Assembly (NCBI GenBank): GCA_030427935.1
Contig: JAUICI010000005.1
Coordinates: 1-59,586 of the forward strand
DNA length: 59,586 nt
Source: Bacteroidia bacterium
GTDB lineage: Bacteria > Bacteroidota > Bacteroidia > Flavobacteriales_D > Crocinitomicaceae
Reading direction: 5' to 3'
Positions within the stretch are counted from its first letter, which is position 1; each line of letters begins with the position of its first letter. The translations under genes and the position numbers were made by a program. This document shows positions 41,710 through 51,606 of the stretch, one piece after another. The notes beneath the pieces were generated by a model. The model made no database searches and had not been told where the DNA came from. It saw only the letters and a program-made list of their open reading frames with translations.

Positions 41710-44433
41710 ATGAAATATTCCAACCTAATCAATTACTACAGGAGCTGCTTTGAAATTGACAACAGAAATTTCATTGTCAATGATCTATTTAAATCCTCCA
41801 ATTACACTCATTTCCTTGAAAAGGAAGAATTGATTAACCGAGAGTCTCCAATTACTCCTATTCCGAAATCTGTTTTTACTGAATTAGAAAAGTTAAAATT
41901 TCGACACTCAGGAGAGGGCAAAATTTATTACTTCTCATATCTCTTGAGAGGAGAGACGATCGAATATAATCGTAAGATAAAATTATTCTCTCCTCTATAT
42001 TTATTTGAAGCAGAACTAATTTCAGATGAAGAATTCTGTTACGCAAAACTCAAATCACATATACCTGTAGTAAATCAAAATTGTTTCCGGCAATTTGTCA
42101 AGAGTCCTGAAGACAAAATTTACATTGAAAATGTATTTTCTACTCTAGAAGAGACTTCGCAGTATAGAGATATCCCTATTATTTTTGATGAATATTTCGA
42201 AGGAATAAACAATAGCTCATGCATGAATTTCCCAAATCTAACAAGGGAAGAAGAAGCTATTAAAATCTACAAAAGTAGAGCCAAAAAATATAAAACGGAA
42301 CACCAACTTATACCTGCTGGGGGTCTATGTTTTATGCGAGATAAAAGTGAAGTTAAAGGTGTTCTAAGTGAATTACATCATATCTCTTCTTCGGAAATTT
42401 ATGATACCGCAGTTCATGAAATTTTCGGAGAAGATAAGATCAGTCGATACGTTCCTGATAAATCTTTTCCAAGTTCGCATCTAAATGAAAGTCAACTGAA
42501 AGCTGTTGACAATGCAAAAAAATATGGACTATCATACATAATCGGGCCTCCAGGAACAGGAAAGTCTTTTACTGTTGCTTCAATTGCACTAGATTATCTA
42601 CTTCAAGGAAAAGCAGTTCTGATTGTCTCTAAAACAGATGAGGCTGTTGATGTAATTAAAGATATTCTGGAAAACAATTATGGTCTTCAGAATTCTATAT
42701 TCAGAACGGGCCGAAAAAACTACCTCTCTGAGATAAAAGAGAAACTGGACATCCTACTTAATAATGTTATTTCAGATAATTACATAAAAAGAACCGAATC
42801 TGAATATGATGATTTAATTAAACTCACAAAATCGTCCACCCGAACAAAAAAAACTGAAAAAGAGTTTATCCAACTTTCTAAAAAACTTAAGGAGCTTTCT
42901 AATCGATATTATGATCTGGAAGAAGAATCAGGCTTAATTAAAAAGATTCGATTTGAATTGTTAAAATTCAGATTTAATGGAAAGGATTCTATTTTTCATA
43001 AGCTAGAGAAGCTATACAAAGAAAATCGTCAAAATGAACTCTTGACAAAAAGACACATTGAGAGCTACTTGAATTGGAAAAAATTTAATCTTGTAGAGAA
43101 TGACCGACATACTATCATGGATGTAAAAAAATCCTTTTCTTCCAGAACAGCAAGCAAAAGGGAATTCTTACAAGAACGAATTGACTACTATCCTCTATTG
43201 AATGCATTTCCAATTTGGATGGTTAAACTAAAAGATATCTACAAATCCATTCCATTAAAGAAAAATTTGTTTGATCTTGTGATTATCGACGAAGCAACTC
43301 AGTGCGACATTGCTTCTACAATACCAATTCTATACAGAGCTGAAAAAGCCATTATTGCTGGCGACCCTAAACAAATCAGACATTTATCCTTTCTATCTAG
43401 GTCTAAACAAAAATCCCTTCAAGATTTTCATGAATTAAGTTCCTATGATCATCTTGATCAAGAGTTCTTTGATTACCGAGAAAATTCAATTATCGATGTA
43501 ATTTCAGAAAAAATAGACTCAAACGATCAAATCGCTTTTCTTAATGAACATTTTAGATCTTTGCCTGCGATAATTCAATTCAGCAATCAAGAGTTTTATT
43601 CAAATGCTCTTAAAATAATGACTACCAAACCAGAGCTTCAACCAACAGAAGGACTGCATTTCCATAGATTAAAAGGGAATCAAAACAAGGAAGGAATCAA
43701 TATTAAAGAAGCCGATTTAATCTGGAAAAAAATCAGAGCAATTATTGAAAATGAAGCTCTCTTGTCTTCAAGCCTTTCAACATCTATCGGGATTCTCTCT
43801 CCGTTCAGAAAACAAACAGATTATCTCGAAGAAAAATTACTAGAAATTTTCCCTTATGAAAGCATCCAAAAACATAACATAATGGTAGGTACTAGCTACG
43901 TTTTTCAAGGCAATGAAAGAGATACAATATTTATTTCTTTGGCATTAGACAACTCCTCTCATGCGATGGCTTTCAGCTACCTTAATAAACCCGAGCTTTT
44001 AAATGTTGCTATTACAAGAGCTAGATCTAACCAACATGTTTTGTTTTCATTTGATTATTCGAAAATCTCCCCCAAAAACAGAATTCGAAGATATTTTGAA
44101 TTCTACTCAGAATTAGGCTCTCAAAAAATTAATTCTGAATTTCAAGACGACTTCTTAGCTGAATTAATTGAATCTATTCAGAATCAAGTAGATAATTTGT
44201 GGCCTTCTTACTCTATGTCTGGAGTATTATTAGACCTTTTAGTCAAAAAAGAAGACAAGTATTTTGGTTTCGATCTTATTGGGTTTCCAGGTGACTTCGA
44301 GGAGATTTATTCCATCGAAAGATATAAAGTACTGCATCGAATTGGTATTTCAATTTACCCTATCTCCTACATTGAATGGAGAGAGAGGAGAAAAGAGACT
44401 GTGGATTCAATTAATAAATTCTTGTCTCGATAA
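41710..44433 (+). CDS. UPF1-like superfamily 1 helicase with degenerate nuclease-like tail
   Basis: A 907-residue protein with no signal peptide. Residues 1-270 are an unrecognised N-terminal domain. The SF1 helicase core has Walker A 'GPPGTGKSF' (Lys285), Walker B 'VIIDEATQCD' (Asp527-Glu528), 'AGDPKQIRHLSF', 'LNEHFRSLPAIIQFS', 'SYVFQGNERDTIFISL' and 'LLNVAITRARSNQHVL'. A roughly 240-residue helical insertion, probably coiled, separates Walker A and B. The last 70 residues ('LLDLLVKKEDKYFGFDLIGF ... YPISYIEW', in part) have the layout of the Vsr/PD-(D/E)XK domain found on many such helicases, but the usual 'E-C-D-G' is replaced by 'D-L-I-G', so catalysis is doubtful. It is a lone gene in an otherwise housekeeping region. 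Antiphage or RNA/DNA repair roles are possible. Confidence 0.88.
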   Translation: MKYSNLINYYRSCFEIDNRNFIVNDLFKSSNYTHFLEKEELINRESPITPIPKSVFTELEKLKFRHSGEGKIYYFSYLLRGETIEYNRKIKLFSPLYLFEAELISDEEFCYAKLKSHIPVVNQNCFRQFVKSPEDKIYIENVFSTLEETSQYRDIPIIFDEYFEGINNSSCMNFPNLTREEEAIKIYKSRAKKYKTEHQLIPAGGLCFMRDKSEVKGVLSELHHISSSEIYDTAVHEIFGEDKISRYVPDKSFPSSHLNESQLKAVDNAKKYGLSYIIGPPGTGKSFTVASIALDYLLQGKAVLIVSKTDEAVDVIKDILENNYGLQNSIFRTGRKNYLSEIKEKLDILLNNVISDNYIKRTESEYDDLIKLTKSSTRTKKTEKEFIQLSKKLKELSNRYYDLEEESGLIKKIRFELLKFRFNGKDSIFHKLEKLYKENRQNELLTKRHIESYLNWKKFNLVENDRHTIMDVKKSFSSRTASKREFLQERIDYYPLLNAFPIWMVKLKDIYKSIPLKKNLFDLVIIDEATQCDIASTIPILYRAEKAIIAGDPKQIRHLSFLSRSKQKSLQDFHELSSYDHLDQEFFDYRENSIIDVISEKIDSNDQIAFLNEHFRSLPAIIQFSNQEFYSNALKIMTTKPELQPTEGLHFHRLKGNQNKEGINIKEADLIWKKIRAIIENEALLSSSLSTSIGILSPFRKQTDYLEEKLLEIFPYESIQKHNIMVGTSYVFQGNERDTIFISLALDNSSHAMAFSYLNKPELLNVAITRARSNQHVLFSFDYSKISPKNRIRRYFEFYSELGSQKINSEFQDDFLAELIESIQNQVDNLWPSYSMSGVLLDLLVKKEDKYFGFDLIGFPGDFEEIYSIERYKVLHRIGISIYPISYIEWRERRKETVDSINKFLSR

Positions 44434-44475
44434 AGATCATCACCCCACTTTTTTCAGAATACCACATTTATGGTA

Positions 44476-44506
44476 TTGTCTCTTCTTTGACCTCAAAATA
44501 TATTTG
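44476..44506 (+). promoter_or_regulatory. -33/-7 promoter for the DUF4856-imelysin-TonB operon
   Basis: TTG at 44476-44478 and TATATTTG at 44499-44506 lie 20 bp apart, matching the Bacteroidota consensus, 34 bp upstream of the first gene. No Fur-like box is evident to the eye. Confidence 0.5.
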
Positions 44507-44540
44507 CGTCGTTATTTAAAATTATTCTAAATAAAAATAA

Positions 44541-45677
44541 ATGAGACACACTATATTTTATACACTAGTTGGAATGGCTGTTTTTACGGCTTCATGTAAG
44601 AAAGAAGGTTGTATGGATGAAACAGCTTCAAATTACAACCACGATGCGGAAAAGGACAATGGTTCATGCGAATTTAACGCGCCTTCCACTTATCTTTTCA
44701 CGGATGCTAACGGAAATTCAACTGTTTCTTATTCGGGTCAGACCGACAGATTAAATCAATTGGAGGAAATGGCTGCTTATGCGAAAGGGGCTAATTCAAT
44801 GAACGTATCCGCAACTGTTTTGAACGACATGTTCGCTAATACAGGTGATAATGGCGGCGGGAATTTCACTTTCTCTTCTTCCAAAAATTTAAAATCCAAA
44901 TGTTTTGTTTTGGACACCAATATGCTCATGAGTTTCTTTGACTCAATCGAAGTTGCAAGTAACGATTATACCATGACGGCAGCTAATGGTCAAGCCGGAA
45001 CCTTAACAAGTGGAACTTCTACTTATTTATTCTCAGCAAATGGTATTGAATATGCTCAGTTAATTGAAAAAGGAGTTATGGGAGCGGTATTTTATTACCA
45101 AATGAATTCGGTTTACTTGGGAGATGATAAAATGAATGTGGACAATTCAGTTGCTGTTGATGCAGCCGGAGGGAAATACTACACAGTTATGGAGCATCAT
45201 TTTGATGAAGCTTTTGGTTATTTCGGGGTTGAAACAAACTTCCCAACCAATACAACGGATATCAGATTCTGGGGAAAATACTGTAACTCCAGAAATGCCG
45301 ATTTGGGATCAAATGCAACTTTAATGAACGCTTTCCTTGAAGGAAGATATGCCATCACTCAAAATGATTACACAACTAGAGATGCGCAAAGAATCATTAT
45401 TCAGGAAAACATGGAGAAATTAACTGCAGCACAAGCGGTCAATTATTTAGATCAAGGAGTTTCTTATTTCGGAACGGATCAAGCGAAATTCTTGCATGTT
45501 GTTTCTGAAGCATGGGCATTTATCAATGCAATCAAATACTCTCCTGTTGCTACAAGAAAAATGAATACAACTGAAGTTGATGCGCTTCTAGCTCAATTCG
45601 GAACCAATTTCTGGAATTTATCAACGACTGACTTAAACACAATCAAAGCAACTCTAGTTTCAACTTATAATTTATAA
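44541..45677 (+). CDS. DUF4856 lipoprotein
   Basis: A 378-residue lipoprotein (lipobox 'AVFTASC'). After the lipobox comes a short Cys-rich segment 'GCMDETASNYNHDAEKDNGS' (the 'GC.D..A.NY...A..D.GSC' pattern widely used in Bacteroidota). The rest is a DUF4856 domain, for example 'STYLFTDANGNSTVSYSGQ' and 'RYAITQNDYTTRDAQRI'. DUF4856 proteins are typically encoded next to imelysin and TonB-dependent receptor genes and are thought to belong to an iron-related surface system. The gene is the first of a tightly packed operon. The next gene starts after 2 bp. Confidence 0.88.
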   Translation: MRHTIFYTLVGMAVFTASCKKEGCMDETASNYNHDAEKDNGSCEFNAPSTYLFTDANGNSTVSYSGQTDRLNQLEEMAAYAKGANSMNVSATVLNDMFANTGDNGGGNFTFSSSKNLKSKCFVLDTNMLMSFFDSIEVASNDYTMTAANGQAGTLTSGTSTYLFSANGIEYAQLIEKGVMGAVFYYQMNSVYLGDDKMNVDNSVAVDAAGGKYYTVMEHHFDEAFGYFGVETNFPTNTTDIRFWGKYCNSRNADLGSNATLMNAFLEGRYAITQNDYTTRDAQRIIIQENMEKLTAAQAVNYLDQGVSYFGTDQAKFLHVVSEAWAFINAIKYSPVATRKMNTTEVDALLAQFGTNFWNLSTTDLNTIKATLVSTYNL

Positions 45678-45679
45678 GA

Positions 45680-46762
45680 ATGAAAAATTTAGTTTTTGGA
45701 ATTACCATAAGTGCATTTGCTTTTCTGAGCTGCAAAGATCCTGACACTTCAAAAGAAGATTACAATCGGGCACCAATGCTAGAAAACATAGCAGACAATA
45801 TTATTATACCAAATTATGAAGCTCTCCAGAATCAACTGGGGAGCTTTCAAGCTTCTATAGACTCTTTGAATACCAATATGAATCAACAATGGCTAGATTC
45901 GGTTAAAACAAACTGGTTAGAAGCATGTAAAAAATGGCAACATTGTAAAGTTTTTGAGTTTGGTCCTGCTTCGGATATAGCTTTGAGAACTTCCATGAAT
46001 ACCTTCCCAACCGATACAGCACTGATTGAGTCAAATATCTCTTCAGGATCTTATACGCTTGGTGCAGTTGGAAATATTCAAGCCATCGGATTTCCTGCTT
46101 TTGATTATCTGCTTTATGCTGATTCGGATGCCAATACCTTAAATAGAGTCATGAATTCCCCAAACTTCAGACAGTACTTGGTGGATTTAGCTGATAAAAT
46201 GCTGACTGATGTAAACTTTGTTACTTCTCAATGGAATACATCTTATCGTAATTCATTTATTGCTTCTACTGGAACGGCAAGCGGAAGCTCGACAAATGAC
46301 CTCTACAACGAAATGGTTTATGATCTTGAGCTGATTAAAAACGCTAAATATGGAATTCCTCTAGGAAAAGACATTCTGGACGTTCCAAGACCTACTTATG
46401 TTGAAGCTTATTATTCGGGCTACTCCAATACTTTTGCTCTGGAAAACATGCATTCTATTGAAAATGTTTTTCTTGGCAGATCGATTGCTGGAACGGATGG
46501 AATAGGATTCGATGATTATTTGGATTACTGTGAAGCTAAAAGAGGTTCACAAGATTTATCAGTGGTCATTAAAAATCAGTTCAATACTATAAACACAGAG
46601 TTGACTGCACTTCCTAACCCACTTTCGGATGCATTGCTTTCGAATTATGCGCAAATCAATGATGTTTATTTCTCCATCAAGGACCAAGTATTGTACATGA
46701 AAACGGACATGTCATCCGCTCTCGGATTGATCATAGAATATTTCGATAACGACGGTGATTAA
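45680..46762 (+). CDS. Imelysin-family lipoprotein
   Basis: A 360-residue lipoprotein (lipobox 'AFAFLSC') with an imelysin (M75) domain. 'KTNWLEACKKWQHCKVFEFGP' is the W-x-x-A...W...E block in helix form, and 'IQAIGFPAFDYLLYADSD' matches the family 'G..EYLLF' segment. The usual GxHxxE motif of imelysins is not obvious, so peptidase activity is doubtful; most members are now viewed as iron or heme-related binding proteins. It starts 2 bp after the DUF4856 gene and is followed 2 bp later by the TonB-dependent receptor gene. Confidence 0.88.
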   Translation: MKNLVFGITISAFAFLSCKDPDTSKEDYNRAPMLENIADNIIIPNYEALQNQLGSFQASIDSLNTNMNQQWLDSVKTNWLEACKKWQHCKVFEFGPASDIALRTSMNTFPTDTALIESNISSGSYTLGAVGNIQAIGFPAFDYLLYADSDANTLNRVMNSPNFRQYLVDLADKMLTDVNFVTSQWNTSYRNSFIASTGTASGSSTNDLYNEMVYDLELIKNAKYGIPLGKDILDVPRPTYVEAYYSGYSNTFALENMHSIENVFLGRSIAGTDGIGFDDYLDYCEAKRGSQDLSVVIKNQFNTINTELTALPNPLSDALLSNYAQINDVYFSIKDQVLYMKTDMSSALGLIIEYFDNDGD

Positions 46763-46764
46763 AA

Positions 46765-49203
46765 TTGATACGGTTATTAGCATATAGCATTTGTTTTGTA
46801 GTTGGTTTTTCTGGATTAAGCCAGAATGTTGGAATCAAAGGTAAAATCAAGAGCTCCGAGGGTGAACCCATCCCAGGAGCTTTTGTCGTTTTAGATGATG
46901 AAAAGAAAACAACCAATGCAAAGGGCGAATACGCCTTCGAAAATGTGAGCTATGGAAAACATATTTTGAAGGTCCAAGCCTATGGATTCAATTCCTTAAT
47001 CCAACAGATCGAAGTCTCTAAAAAAGGGCAAACAAATTTTAATTTCGAACTTTCAGATTTTGGGGTTGAAATGGATTCGACAATCGTTGTTATTGCGAAA
47101 AACATGGAGGAAGAATTCGGAATTGGATATGCTCCACCTATTCGTGGTACGGTTATTTATGACGGAAAAAAGCACGAAATTTTAAAGATCGACCAACTTT
47201 CTGGAAACAAATCCTCGGGAACTGCTAGAGAACTCTATGCGAAGGTTCCTGGATTAAACATCTGGGAAAGTGATTCCTATGGTATCCAACTAGGAATTGG
47301 TGGAAGAGGACTAAGTCCAAATAGAACCGCTAATTTCAATACCAGACAAAACGGATATGATATCAGTGCGGATGCCTTAGGTTATCCCGAATCCTATTAT
47401 TCCCCGCCGACGGAGGCTTTGGATGCCATCGAAATTATTCGAGGAGCTGCTTCTTTGCAATATGGATCTCAATTTGGTGGATTACTGAACTTTAGAATCA
47501 AAAAACCAGCAAAAAAATATGTAGAGTTCACCACTCGAAATACAGGTGGAATGTATGGTTATTTCGGAACATTCAACCGCCTAACCGGGACCGCAAAAAA
47601 CTTTAGTTATAACACCTATTACCAATATAAAAGAGCGGACGGTTACCGCCCAAATTCAAAATTCAACCAGCACCAATTCTTCGCGAATTTGAATTATCAG
47701 TTTACTGAAAAAATCCGCTTAGGTTTAGAATATACCTATATGAACTATTTAGCCAAACAACCTGGTGGATTAACGGACCAAGAATTCGAAGAAGATCCAC
47801 GCCAATCGAACAGGAATCGCAACTGGTTTAAGGTAAACTGGAATTTAGTTGCCCTAAATTTTGACTGGGAATTTTCGAATGCGACGAAATTCAACCTTAG
47901 AGCTTTTTCCAATATTTCATCGCGCTCAGCTTTGGGATGGCTAGGAAGAATCGATCGACCAGACCTTGGAACGGAGCGGGATCTGATTCAAGGTCAGTTC
48001 AGAAATATTGGAGGTGAAGCTAGAATTCTCCATAAATATAAATTAGGCAAAAATTATGGGGCCTTTCTTTTTGGTGCAAGGGTCTATGTTGGCCACACAA
48101 ATAGTAAACAAGGTTTAGCAAACGATGGAGATGGACCCGATTTTGAATTTATCAATGCCGAGGAAGATTTGGCCGGATCAGATTACAACTTCCCATCTCA
48201 AAATTATGCCGCCTTTGCGGAAAATATTTTCTTCATCACAAAAGAAATCTCCATTACCCCAGGCGTTCGATTTGAATACATTACAACGGCATCCGAAGGC
48301 TATTGGAAACAGTATACGATTCATCCTTTAACAGGGGAAATCTTGAATGTTCAAACCAATACAGATACTTTGAAGAGAAGTCGACCCGTTTTTTTAGCTG
48401 GATTAGGTTTTAGTTATAAGCCATCTGGAGAAAAAATAAGAGGGAAATTAAATCTGTACGCCAATATTTCCCAAAATTATCGCGCCATTAACTTTTCTGA
48501 TATTCGAATTATAAATGAAAATATTCAAGTGGACCCAAATATTCAAGACGAGCGTGGGTTTAATGCAGATATTGGAATTCGAGGAATTGTAAATAAATGT
48601 TTCTACTACGATTTCAGTGTTTTCTACCTTCAATACAATGATAAAATTGGAGAGAAAGTAGTCGATAACCAACTTTATAAAATCCGAACGAATATTTCCG
48701 ATGCACGAAATATCGGAATGGAACTGTTTGCTGAATTTGACTTCCTGAAATGCTTCAAACCAGAAGGAAAATCAGGCTTATCTCTATTCACAAACATCTC
48801 TTATATTGATGCCAAATACCAATCTTCAGATGTAAGTGCTTTCAACGGTAATCGAATTGAAAATGTCCCGGAATACACGATCAGAGCGGGAATCAAATTT
48901 AAATACAAACGATTTACAACTTCAGTTCAATTCAACTATGTGGCTCAACAGTATACGGATGCGACCAATTCTGAATATACGCCCACGGCCATTTATGGTT
49001 TGATTCCGGCCTATTATGTCATGGATTTCTCCGCTTCTTATAGATTCAAAAAATGGTTTACCATTGAAGCAGGAGTCAACAACTTCACCAATAACCAATA
49101 CTTCACAAGAAGAGCGGTAAGCTACCCAGGTCCTGGAATAATTCCTTCCGATGGAATCTACACCTACTTAACCCTAGAATTCAAAATCGCGACAAAAAAA
49201 TAA
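46765..49203 (+). CDS. TonB-dependent receptor, FecA-like
   Basis: An 812-residue outer-membrane receptor. The start is a TTG at 46765, 2 bp after the imelysin stop; no in-frame ATG precedes the signal peptide ('LLAYSICFVVGFSGLSQ'), so the TTG is well supported. A carboxypeptidase-regulatory-like domain (residues 25-100: 'IKGKIKSSEGEPIPGAFVVL') precedes the plug with 'VPGLNIWESDSYGIQLGIGG' and 'ALDAIEIIRGAASLQYGSQF', then a 22-strand barrel ending in 'YLTLEFKIATKK'. The plug resembles ferric citrate and related receptors. With DUF4856 and imelysin partners the likely substrate is an iron complex (inference). There is no sign of an adjacent FecR/sigma pair. Confidence 0.93.
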   Translation: MIRLLAYSICFVVGFSGLSQNVGIKGKIKSSEGEPIPGAFVVLDDEKKTTNAKGEYAFENVSYGKHILKVQAYGFNSLIQQIEVSKKGQTNFNFELSDFGVEMDSTIVVIAKNMEEEFGIGYAPPIRGTVIYDGKKHEILKIDQLSGNKSSGTARELYAKVPGLNIWESDSYGIQLGIGGRGLSPNRTANFNTRQNGYDISADALGYPESYYSPPTEALDAIEIIRGAASLQYGSQFGGLLNFRIKKPAKKYVEFTTRNTGGMYGYFGTFNRLTGTAKNFSYNTYYQYKRADGYRPNSKFNQHQFFANLNYQFTEKIRLGLEYTYMNYLAKQPGGLTDQEFEEDPRQSNRNRNWFKVNWNLVALNFDWEFSNATKFNLRAFSNISSRSALGWLGRIDRPDLGTERDLIQGQFRNIGGEARILHKYKLGKNYGAFLFGARVYVGHTNSKQGLANDGDGPDFEFINAEEDLAGSDYNFPSQNYAAFAENIFFITKEISITPGVRFEYITTASEGYWKQYTIHPLTGEILNVQTNTDTLKRSRPVFLAGLGFSYKPSGEKIRGKLNLYANISQNYRAINFSDIRIINENIQVDPNIQDERGFNADIGIRGIVNKCFYYDFSVFYLQYNDKIGEKVVDNQLYKIRTNISDARNIGMELFAEFDFLKCFKPEGKSGLSLFTNISYIDAKYQSSDVSAFNGNRIENVPEYTIRAGIKFKYKRFTTSVQFNYVAQQYTDATNSEYTPTAIYGLIPAYYVMDFSASYRFKKWFTIEAGVNNFTNNQYFTRRAVSYPGPGIIPSDGIYTYLTLEFKIATKK

Positions 49204-49285
49204 CTCTCCCTTTTCCTGTTTACTTTTTCCCTTTTACTTCTTCAGACAATATGGATTTCAGCTATTTTTAGCATCTTAAATTAAG

Positions 49286-50587
49286 ATGAAAGCAGTACTT
49301 CTTTTCATATCCTTACTTATTTCTCTGAGCTCTTTTACCCAAATAAATATTTTTGGATCAGTTAAAAACGAGCAAGGAGAAGCCCTTGTTGGCGCCAATA
49401 TTTTTGAAACCATTCAAGAGAAAGGAGCTCCAAGTACTGAAAATGGACTGTATTCATTTGAAGTCAAAAAACAAGACCTCAACATGCGCATCAGTTTTAT
49501 TGGTTACACAACCCAAATCATCCGAATAAAAAAGGCCGACCTAAGTAAAAACTTCAAACTAGACATTGTTCTCAAGAAGAAAATTGAAGAATTTGGGACT
49601 GTTGAAGTCACTTCTTCTCCCGTTAAGAAAGTCATCTCCAAAGACAATCTTTTGATTCTCGATTTTGAATTTTACGGCGATAGCTTACTACTTCTCCAAA
49701 AAAGTCCCGAAAAAGGCTATTTTATTGAGATTAAAAATGAATACAAGGACCAAGGGATTAGACAAAAACTTCCTTTCAGACCAAAATCCATCGAATACGA
49801 CTGCTTTGGAAACATTCAAGTATTAGGAAAAGATAGTGTCTATCAATTGGCTTTTCAGGAAGAAGATTTCCACTTAGTCGATGCTTTCTCCATGCAAGAT
49901 TATGAAAAATTAATCCGTCCTTGTGTTGCTGAAAACACAGAAGATTATGTCTTCAAAGCAGAAGGAGAACACGGCAAGTCCATTATTTATTCTCTATTTT
50001 CAAAAGATACCTTAGACATGGCCAAAACTTACGAAATTTTGGATTTGGATGCCTGGAAAGTAGCTGCTCAATATTATATGGAAATCATTACTCTTTACCA
50101 TGCTTCAGTTTCTTATGGCGATAATATCATTTACGGAGGAATATGGGATGGCGACATGAAAAAACTGAATGAAAGCCCAAAACTCAATCAAATGATCATC
50201 TTTTATGACAAAATCCTCTCTCGACCACTTTATTCGCCCGTATTCAACCTCAACAATGACTTCATCCTATTTGACCACACCAATGGCAGAATAAAATATC
50301 TCAACAAACAAGGTGAAACCCCTATCAATTACCATGATTCGAAAAAATGGATTGATCTAATTCTAATGGATGAAGAGCAGAAAAGATTCGTTACTTTCTA
50401 TGAAAATAAAGGTCTGTACTCCGCTCACGAAATCAATATTCAAACCGGTAAAATTGAGAAAGGAATCACCCTCGAGGAAAATGCATATCCAGAAAACCTA
50501 AAACTGAAAGACGGCTTCATCTATTACCTATTCAAAGATCCAAATGATTTCTATGGAAATGTTTTGCTCAAGCAGAAAGTACTTTAG
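49286..50587 (+). CDS. Carboxypeptidase-regulatory-like domain protein of unknown function
   Basis: A 433-residue exported protein. After a signal peptide ('LLFISLLISLSSFTQ') there is a regulatory-like beta domain (residues 18-100: 'IFGSVKNEQGEALVGANIFE', 'LNMRISFIGYTTQIIRIKK') of the kind found at the start of TonB receptors, but no barrel follows. The rest ('LLILDFEFYGDSLLLLQKS', 'CFGNIQVLGKDSVYQLAF' and later blades such as 'FILFDHTNGRIKYLNKQG') looks like a beta-propeller. I do not recognise the family. Short spacing to the TonB receptor gene (82 bp) leaves co-transcription open. Confidence 0.75.
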   Translation: MKAVLLFISLLISLSSFTQINIFGSVKNEQGEALVGANIFETIQEKGAPSTENGLYSFEVKKQDLNMRISFIGYTTQIIRIKKADLSKNFKLDIVLKKKIEEFGTVEVTSSPVKKVISKDNLLILDFEFYGDSLLLLQKSPEKGYFIEIKNEYKDQGIRQKLPFRPKSIEYDCFGNIQVLGKDSVYQLAFQEEDFHLVDAFSMQDYEKLIRPCVAENTEDYVFKAEGEHGKSIIYSLFSKDTLDMAKTYEILDLDAWKVAAQYYMEIITLYHASVSYGDNIIYGGIWDGDMKKLNESPKLNQMIIFYDKILSRPLYSPVFNLNNDFILFDHTNGRIKYLNKQGETPINYHDSKKWIDLILMDEEQKRFVTFYENKGLYSAHEINIQTGKIEKGITLEENAYPENLKLKDGFIYYLFKDPNDFYGNVLLKQKVL

Positions 50588-50681
50588 GCAATCAACAATC
50601 CCTGTTTAATAAAACTACAGACCTCCCTTCATTCCACGTTTACCAATACCGTAATTTTAGGATGGGTAATAATGCGCAAAA

Positions 50682-51605
50682 ATGAAATTTGAGAATCCAA
50701 TTCAATTAAAAGAGCTTGCATCCTTTTTAGGACGGGACTTTGAAGGACCAGAAGACCATGAAGTTTCTGGTATAAATGAAATTCATAAAGTAGAATTTGG
50801 AGACATTGTTTTTGTGGATCATCCAAAGTATTTCTCAAAAGCTCTACAGTCTGCTGCTACCACGATATTGATTACAGAGAAAGTGGACTACCCAAAAGGA
50901 AAAGCCATTATTGTAAGCGACACTCCATTTGATGACTTCAATAAAATCATCAATAAATTTAGAACAAGAGAACCTTGGACTATAGGAGAAAACAAAAAAG
51001 AAATCCACCCAAGTGCTCAATTATTCCCAAATGTTTCTCTAGGAAATAATGTGCAAATTGGAGCAAACTCAAAAATTTGTGCTGGAGCTGTGATCTGCGA
51101 CAACACAATTATCGGAGAAAATGTCGTAATCGGCCCCAATGCAGTCATTGGTCATGACGCATTTTACTATAAAAAGAAGCCAGAAGGATACGATCGATTG
51201 GAAACTTGTGGAAGAACGATCATTGAAGACCAAGTGGAAATCGGAGCCTTGAGTACGATTGATTGTGGTGTTTCGGGTGACACCATCATTGGTGAAGGAA
51301 CTAAAATCGACAATCAAGTACATGTCGGCCATGATACTGTAGTGGGCAAAAAATGTTTGTTTGCGGCTCATGTAGGAATTGCTGGATGTGTGATAATTGA
51401 GGATAATGTCACCATGTGGGGACAAGTTGGTGTAGCCAGCGACGTGAGAATCGGTGAAGGTGCAATTTTGTTGGCTCAAAGCGGAACCAATAAAAATCTA
51501 GAAGGTGGTCGGGTTTATTTTGGAGCTCCAGCAATGGATGCACGACTTAAAATGAGAGAAATAGCAGCTGTAAAACAATTACCCTCTTTGCTGGAAAAAC
51601 TGTAA
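50682..51605 (+). CDS. lpxD: LpxD-like UDP-3-O-acyl-glucosamine N-acyltransferase
   Basis: A 307-residue left-handed beta-helix acyltransferase. The N-terminal uridine-binding part ('LGRDFEGPEDHEVSGINEIH', 'FGDIVFVDHPKYFSKAL') precedes hexapeptide repeats ('IGENVVIGPNAVIGHDAFYY', 'IGALSTIDCGVSGDTIIGEG') and the active-site segment 'KIDNQVHVGHDTVVGKKC', with the catalytic His in 'VGHD'. The reaction adds a hydroxyacyl chain to UDP-acyl-glucosamine in lipid A synthesis. It is shorter than E. coli LpxD (341). Bacteroidota often carry more than one LpxD-type gene, so this may be a paralogue with a different partner. The SpoIIE gene follows after 1 bp. Confidence 0.9.
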   Translation: MKFENPIQLKELASFLGRDFEGPEDHEVSGINEIHKVEFGDIVFVDHPKYFSKALQSAATTILITEKVDYPKGKAIIVSDTPFDDFNKIINKFRTREPWTIGENKKEIHPSAQLFPNVSLGNNVQIGANSKICAGAVICDNTIIGENVVIGPNAVIGHDAFYYKKKPEGYDRLETCGRTIIEDQVEIGALSTIDCGVSGDTIIGEGTKIDNQVHVGHDTVVGKKCLFAAHVGIAGCVIIEDNVTMWGQVGVASDVRIGEGAILLAQSGTNKNLEGGRVYFGAPAMDARLKMREIAAVKQLPSLLEKL

Positions 51606-51606
51606 G

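Noticed and set aside
41710-44433. Part of a restriction-modification or known multi-gene defence system
   Set aside because: No methylase, kinase or second defence gene lies on either side; it stands alone, so only a solitary role can be proposed.
51069-51479. A 136-codon minus-strand frame inside lpxD
   Set aside because: It lies antisense to the hexapeptide repeat region, where regular codon patterns often leave the other strand open.
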